A stretch of 64,000 bases of DNA from Druceiella hillmani (Eukaryota > Arthropoda > Insecta > Lepidoptera > Hepialidae): assembly GCA_039881145.1 (NCBI GenBank), contig JAYKKI010000006.1, positions 10,920,501 to 10,984,500 of the forward strand, read 5' to 3'. Positions 57,903 to 64,000 of this stretch are shown in pieces. Under the pieces are notes generated by a model. That model did no database searches and had not been told where the DNA came from. It worked only from the letters and a program-made list of their open reading frames with translations. Position 1 is the stretch's first letter; every line of letters starts with the position of its first letter. The translations under genes and the position numbers were made by a program.

Positions 57903-58649
57903 TATTATTTCTTTTATCAAATGGTCTTCGCTTCTTCCAACCGATCACACTATCTTGTCAGTTTTCGCTAAGTTTATCGTCGACTTTTGCGACGTCGAAA
58001 GTTTCACGTACATACTCGTTCCTCGTCTTATCCATAATGCATTCTCGTGATTTCCCTTGCCCAGCGTAATATTCTTATCTCACAGAGATGTAGTGTGTGT
58101 ATAGTTTTTTCATCAATGTTTCTCATTGACCAGCATTCTGAGCCTGGCATTCGGAGGTCACAGGGCACAACTCAGTAATTACATAGCCATCTTTTATACG
58201 CTAATAGTCTATTGAAATCAATGTGATTGAATGAACGTTGATTAAAGGAAATTGGAGTGAAAAGTTAAGGAAAAAAACAGCTAAAATGAATATACCTGCA
58301 ATTTTCTAAAATAATATAAGATGAGAATGAGTCAGACAACGCACAGGTAGACAGCAGGAATACAATAACGGCTAAAATGAGACGTTTTTCGAATGAACGG
58401 TATGCCATCAACCAATCAATGGGGCAATAAGTAGTCTCAAATTTCGTCTGATTATAAATATAGGCATTTATGGTTTAGCGTCAAAAGTTTGTGATGGAAA
58501 TCAAAATATGTTTTTGGTGAGCAATTTTTGGGATATTTTACTCCTCATTTTACTGATTATATCAAATTCGTCATCATTTTATTAGCTAATTTGGTGTCAC
58601 GAACAATTTATATTACATATTTACTTCGTAATTTTCCTTTCGGCAAAGG
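57903..58649. other. AT-rich non-coding stretch
   Basis: Nothing recognised. Confidence 0.5.
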
Positions 58650-59065
58650 AATTGTAAAGTTCCGTTCCTTTAAATGAACAAAACGAAAACCTAATAGGAT
58701 CACTTTGTTGTTCATCCGTCAAAGCCCTTTTTCTCAGATATCAACTTCGCTTACTGAGGCCTATAGCCTTAGATTGCTTTAAAACATTATTTTTTTTAAT
58801 TGACACGGCAATAAGATATAGCAATTCAAAGCGAATTAAAAAGCTATGTCTTTTTGTCGTGTCGAAATACTATGTTGAATTATAACTACATTTCTTTTAA
58901 ATATGCGCCTGCGAAAGAAATAGTAGGCAATGTATTTAACTAATAAAAATTAAAATTTTGAAAATAGTTTAATAGAAATACAATGTACCATAAAATGTAT
59001 ATAAATGCCTAAATGTTTACGGAACCATCATAGTTCGAGTTCTACTTGCAATTGACGGGTTTTTT
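58650..59065 (+). repeat. lepidopteran dispersed repeat, degraded copy
   Basis: Same family as 52650-53426: ttccgttcctttaaatgaac, aacctaataggatcacttt, gtcaaagccctttttctcag and actgaggcctatagcctta, ending in acggaaccatcatagttcga…cttgcaattgacgggttttt. Confidence 0.7.
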
Positions 59066-59459
59066 AAATTTAGTTCACAAATTATATAAACTAATTTTCG
59101 TCACGATTACGGCAACAATGTTTTCAATACAAAGCCAATTATGTTTTCTAAATTAGATTTTTATATAATGTTAATAGATAGTTAAATAACGAGACAATCC
59201 ACTATTTAATCCTTATACACTTTGAGGTTTCTTACCTAAGGGTAAATAAAAATAAAGATTTTTTAACTTCTTCGAATGTTTTTAAGAAACTAAATGAAAA
59301 AAATCTTTGTGTTTAAAAAAATATTTAGCATTTTGATTTGGTACTTCACTTAATAGGGCTATCCAAACATTTTTACCTTGCAAATGTTCTTATCTTAAAA
59401 GTGTGATTTACAGTTATCTCTAAAGAGCTTTCAAGTTTCTGCCTTCAAGACAGACACAA
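59066..59459. other. AT-rich non-coding stretch
   Basis: Nothing recognised. Confidence 0.5.
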
Positions 59460-60202
59460 AACCTACGACATAACATCGCTTTAGATAGTGGAATTGTAAA
59501 AGTATACATTTCTTATGAAGCTTAAAATTACTCTGATAATTTAATCATGTTCAATAACTGATTATTAAAATAAATCGATCACGATTATTTAAAGCAGTCG
59601 ATTAATTAGTTTTATGTATGATGCTTAATCATTAATTTTAAGATAACACCTTTTTCAAACTGACGGCATGACGTTGCTTTTCAGTTATGGAATGGTGAAA
59701 ATATATATATTTATTATAATTCTTAAAATTAAACTCTAATAACATAACATCGCTTTAGATTATGGAATTGTAAAAGTATACATTTCTAATGACGCTTAAA
59801 ATTACTCTGATAATTTAATAATGTTCAATAACTGATTATTACTTTCGATTATTAATTAAAATCGATTATTCAAAGCAGCCGATTAATTTATTTTTTGTAT
59901 CGATTCTAAGTATCAGTAACTTTAATACTGCACCTTTTTCAAACCGACGACATAACGTTGCTATTAGGTTATAGAATTATAAAAATAACATTTCTTATAA
60001 TTACGCTTTAATAATAATTTAATAATGTTCAATAATTAATTATTACTTTCGATTATTAATATAAATCGATCACAATTATTCGAAGCAATCGATTAATTAA
60101 TTTTTAGTATTGATTCTAAGCATCACTAATTTTAAGATAACTCCTCTTTTACACCGACGGCATGACGTTGTGTTTTAGTTATGGAATGGTGAAAAAAAAA
60201 CG

Positions 60203-60256
<54 letters not shown>

Positions 60257-60640
60257 TATAATTCTTAAAATTGTACTCTGATATTAATTTAATAATGATC
60301 AGTAACCGATTATCACTTTCGATTATTAATTCAAATCGATCACGATTATTCGAAGCAACCGATTAATTTATTTTTTGTATCGATTCTAAGCACCAATAAG
60401 TTTAAAATTGTACCTTTTTTAAACCGACGACATAACGTTGCTATTCGATTATAGAATTATAAAAATAACATTTCGTATAATTCTTACAATTACGCTCTAA
60501 TAATAATTAAATAATTATCAATAACTTATTATTACTTTCGATTATTAATACAAATCGATCACAATTATTCGAAGCAATCGATTAATTAATTTTTTGTATC
60601 GTTTCTAAACGTCACTAATTTTGAGATGACACATTTTTCA
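59460..60640. repeat. tandem repeat of about 200-270 bp, about 5 units
   Basis: The box cgacgacataacgttgct (variants cggcatgacgttg, cataacatcgcttta) recurs near 59464, 59662, 59743, 59947, 60154 and 60427. Between boxes lie aataatgttcaataactgat, ttatta.tttcgattatta, atcgatcacaattattcgaa and cgattaatt. One unit carries an expanded (TA)n at 60205-60253. Confidence 0.85.
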
Positions 60641-60739
60641 AGTACACCTTTCTCCAGCAATACATTGAAAAAGACACACAAAAGACACACAAAAATACGT
60701 TTGTATTCTTTTGATTACGACGTTGAAAATAAACTCTTA

Positions 60740-61060
60740 AGTATGGTCGTTTGTCGATTACTTTCCATCATCGTGCGTTTGTCAGCAGTTGGTACATTTT
60801 AATTACATTTGAGAGCTCTCCGATCCTAAGGCCGGCAATTACCATGACACATTCACAAACTGAACTTGTTCAACGATGGATACACTTGAAACTACAAATC
60901 AATAAGCTCGCGAGTACGTTCGCACTCGCCTGCCAAACTTAACATGTGGTCGCTACTAAGATTTCTCTTCGGACGTTACTGTTTATACGTTGGGCTAAAA
61001 GACGTCACGCGCACCCATAATACCTCATACAGTGGCGTTCTGTCCACGTTCATTTATCTA
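60740..61060. other. GC-richer block, unrecognised
   Basis: Short open frames but no known protein; words such as taaggccggcaattacca and gacgtcacgcgcaccc stand out. Candidate conserved non-coding or regulatory block. Confidence 0.25.
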
Positions 61061-61580
61061 TCAATTTGTTTTATTCTCACGTCACAATTCCCATGATAAG
61101 TAACAATGAACTGACGCCATATGAGGTGAAATATCAACTTGTATATGTCTTTATTCGCTACAAAATCAAAATCCTTTACATTCTTCTACAATATGATCAC
61201 AACATCTCCCACCTAACAAGGTTATGCTGTAACGAGGGAGCGTTATATCATCCGGTCATGACATACTCCACTTGCTTCCCTTATTGATAAACAAGTTGTA
61301 ATAAACAATATGTCTATTATTCACACATGTGATTCTGTGCAACAAACTGAGCAGAAAATATTAAGGAACGATATGAAAATTAGCAGCCATTTCTTAAAAT
61401 TACTATCAGAGATACCATTCCAATGAAAAGAACTTTCATATTTTCCAGAAACCTGCTTCCAATATATTCAACTTCATATAATCACCTATATGAATAATAC
61501 ACGCATAATTGTTTATAAGCTACGTGTATAAGTAAATATACGTATATACAGGTATAATAAAAAGTTATATATTATTCTTG
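61061..61580. other. non-coding stretch
   Basis: Nothing recognised. Confidence 0.5.
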
Positions 61581-62068
<488 letters not shown>

Positions 62069-62133
62069 ATGAAACGTGTACTTAATGAAACGTGTACTTA
62101 ATGAAACGTGTACTTAATGAAACGTGTACTTAA
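62069..62133 (+). repeat. 16-bp tandem repeat, 4 copies
   Basis: Unit atgaaacgtgtactta, identical in all copies, so recently made. Confidence 0.95.
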
Positions 62134-62745
62134 AAAGAAAAGTGTAATATCGGAATTTATATGAATAATTCGATATTAAGTCAATGCTATTTTTTTGTCA
62201 TACAAACCATTACACTCGAATATAGTAAAGGATATAATGAGAGTTATAGTTATATTTGACTCACCTTGAGCGCCATATTTTCATACGATTTGAGATACAA
62301 CTAACAGTGATGTTTTTTCTCATGTCGTAGTAATAGTATGTATGCTATGTCTCTTGTTGTTGCACAAAGCAATGACTAACATCAACGCCTATTCATGTCT
62401 ACCGCCACAAAGGCATGAGTAATACTCCATAATGGCGCATTTTAAAATAAACTGCCCACAATTTATGCAGTGTCAACATATAACTACGTTCAAGATTTTC
62501 CGATTTCCGACTTTAATACACTTTTAAAACGTTTGCAGCGTTGCGTTGGTTGTGTCAATAATGATATTCTTCTCAATCGTCTTGCAAAGGAGACAATTAC
62601 TGTTAACTTTTTTCTATTCTCATTTGAAGGATATCTGATACAACGTAAGAATTAACAATTGCTAATGAAATCCCTATTTTGTACAGTCAGAAGTAAGGTA
62701 AGCTACAAATGAGAGCCGCAAGTCCATATAGAGTTAGTTTTAAGA
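62134..62745. other. non-coding stretch
   Basis: Nothing recognised. Confidence 0.5.
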
Positions 62746-62759
62746 TCGAAGGGTGTTAA

Positions 62760-62832
62760 AAGAACAAAAATGGGACTCTTAAATAAAAAAAAAACTTAGA
62801 ACAAAAATGGGACTCTTAAATAGAAAAAAAAC
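62760..62832 (+). repeat. two-copy tandem duplication of about 38 bp
   Basis: agaacaaaaatgggactctt + aaata + a-run + ct, twice. Confidence 0.9.
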
Positions 62833-62939
62833 TACAATAATTCCACATATTTCATTCTTATATAACTTTTAATATAACTTTACACACACTTTCCCATTTA
62901 ATATAATTTACTTTCACATTTAATATAACTTTGACAGGC

Positions 62940-63720
62940 GTAAAGAAAAATTAATTATAAAAATAATTAATTCCATTGATTTTTGGATTTTTCCCTTTAC
63001 TTATGCTATAAGACCTTCCGTTATGCCGACTTTCAAGATTGTAAGTCGACCGGAAGTACCCTATAAGTTTTGATGACCTTTAAGATTATTTCTATGACTA
63101 ATTAAAATCTGTCAAGCACGAGTGGAACTCGCACTACGAGGGTTCGGTACACATGTAAACATTTAATGGCACATAATATTCCCATTAAACTATTTACAAA
63201 ATATTAATTTTTGGAACGAAAATATAATACCTGTGATATATTTACAATTTATTGATTTTTGGATTTTTTTGCTCCAAGGGACCGTAGACCTAAGTCTTTG
63301 GTATTAATTTCAACTTGATACCTCTACATGTTCCTAAGAAAAAGGTCTTGACGAACCGACAGATCAACAAAGAAGGATCCCGTAAAGATTCCTTTTTTCT
63401 TTTGAGGTAAAGAACTCTAAAAATAATATGTTTAATGGGACATATATTTTTGTTATGTGAACCAAAAAATTCAAATAAATTTTACAGCAATATAAGGTTG
63501 TAGGCCTCAGTATGTTATATTAATTTCAACTTGGTATCTCAAGTCATATCTGAGAAAAAGGGCGATTTCAACTTTGTATCTCAAGTCATTTTTGAGTAAA
63601 AGGGCGATTTCAACTTGGTATCTCAAGTCATTTCTAAGAAAATGGACGTTGACCGACAGAACTACGAACGGACATACAACCGAGTGATTTTTTTTTCATT
63701 TTGAGGACTGGGAATCCTAA
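62940..63720 (-). repeat. lepidopteran dispersed repeat, minus strand, duplicated parts
   Basis: Same family as 52650-53426, read on the minus strand. The head region is at 63718 (ttaggattcccagtcctcaa) with a second head near 63415 (ttctttacctcaaaag). The box tatctcaagtcat…gagaaaaagggcg is present three times at about 44-bp spacing (63530-63650). Then come gtaccgaaccctcgtagtgc…ctcgtgctt (63150-63110) and tacttccggtcgacttacaa (63058-63040). Order and duplications imply two or more merged copies. Confidence 0.65.
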
Positions 63721-64000
63721 AATGGGAAAAATAAGCCACTTACTTAAATCGGCAAACAGCTAAATGAAAATCTTGCTTTTTTATTAAAAATTGTTATTTT
63801 TGACAATAGTTTGTAAATGTTTTTCTACTTTACTGATCCATCCTGTTGATTAAAAGTGTCCCGTAAAAATGGCATTTATCTGACTTTTCATAAAAATATG
63901 TATGACTTGCTATTTGTCTGATTATCCGTTTAAATAAAACTTTTAAAGACTTATTTTTTTCATTCTCTCCATGTGAGTGGCATTTTTATTTTTATCACAT

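Overview
The window is animal genomic DNA, most likely from a moth or butterfly (Lepidoptera). It is strongly AT-rich, full of (TA)n microsatellites and tandem arrays, and contains one convincing host coding segment. The Lepidoptera call rests on recognised dispersed repeats: copies of the family that opens with a 'ttaggattctgtacctcaaaat'-type head and closes with a 'cggaac…cgagt…actcg' tail (about 52650-53426, 58650-59060, 62940-63720 minus strand), the 'ggattccgtagccaaactag' family (36470-36760), and the family closing with 'gaattgagaacctcctc' plus an 'aagtcg' tail (28412-28813). These identifications are from memory of the families, not from a search.

The only well-supported host gene piece is one 738-nt internal exon on the plus strand (15555-16292). 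It has good splice sites and encodes the start of a CABIT domain preceded by five 16-residue tandem repeats. The rest of that gene was not found, so the sequence to either side is probably intron or intergenic. Two short minus-strand open stretches (49784-50490) look coding-like but are interrupted and unrecognised. A 98-nt candidate exon (20689-20786) and several locally GC-richer blocks may be exons or conserved regulatory DNA; sequence alone cannot decide.

Mobile DNA dominates. There is a complete but dead mariner with terminal inverted repeats and TA target duplications (10642-11759), the C-terminal end of a Jockey-type LINE (8023-8356), the C-terminal end of a Helitron helicase (46451-46862, minus), a fragment of a multicopy transposon-associated protein (about 32000-32300), and non-autonomous inverted-repeat elements (21811-22041, 27836-28190).

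The most unusual item is a family of nearly perfect palindromes about 215 bp long plus a unique tail of about 40 bp. Intact or partial copies lie at 14788-15051, 19448-19702, 40930-41085, 57667-57902 and, rearranged, at 7683-7783 and 8604-8757. Three copies are bounded by perfect 10-12 bp direct repeats, and one begins at the palindrome centre. That is the signature of a SINE-like retroposon whose RNA would be a long hairpin. The 7.5-8.8 kb locus looks like an inversion scar built from it.

Satellite-like arrays: 128 bp x about 7 (9528-10460), 30 bp x 11 (12951-13277), 107-108 bp x about 10 (13690-14787), 43 bp x about 12 (24702-25203), 43 bp x about 16 (26206-26913), 116 bp x about 17 (32833-34870), 40 bp x 16 (38487-39130), about 147 bp x 2.6 (44901-45280), about 59 bp x 12 (47009-47700) and about 200-270 bp x 5 (59460-60640). 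Most predicted small ORFs in the window are by-products of these arrays, of (TA)n runs or of palindromes.
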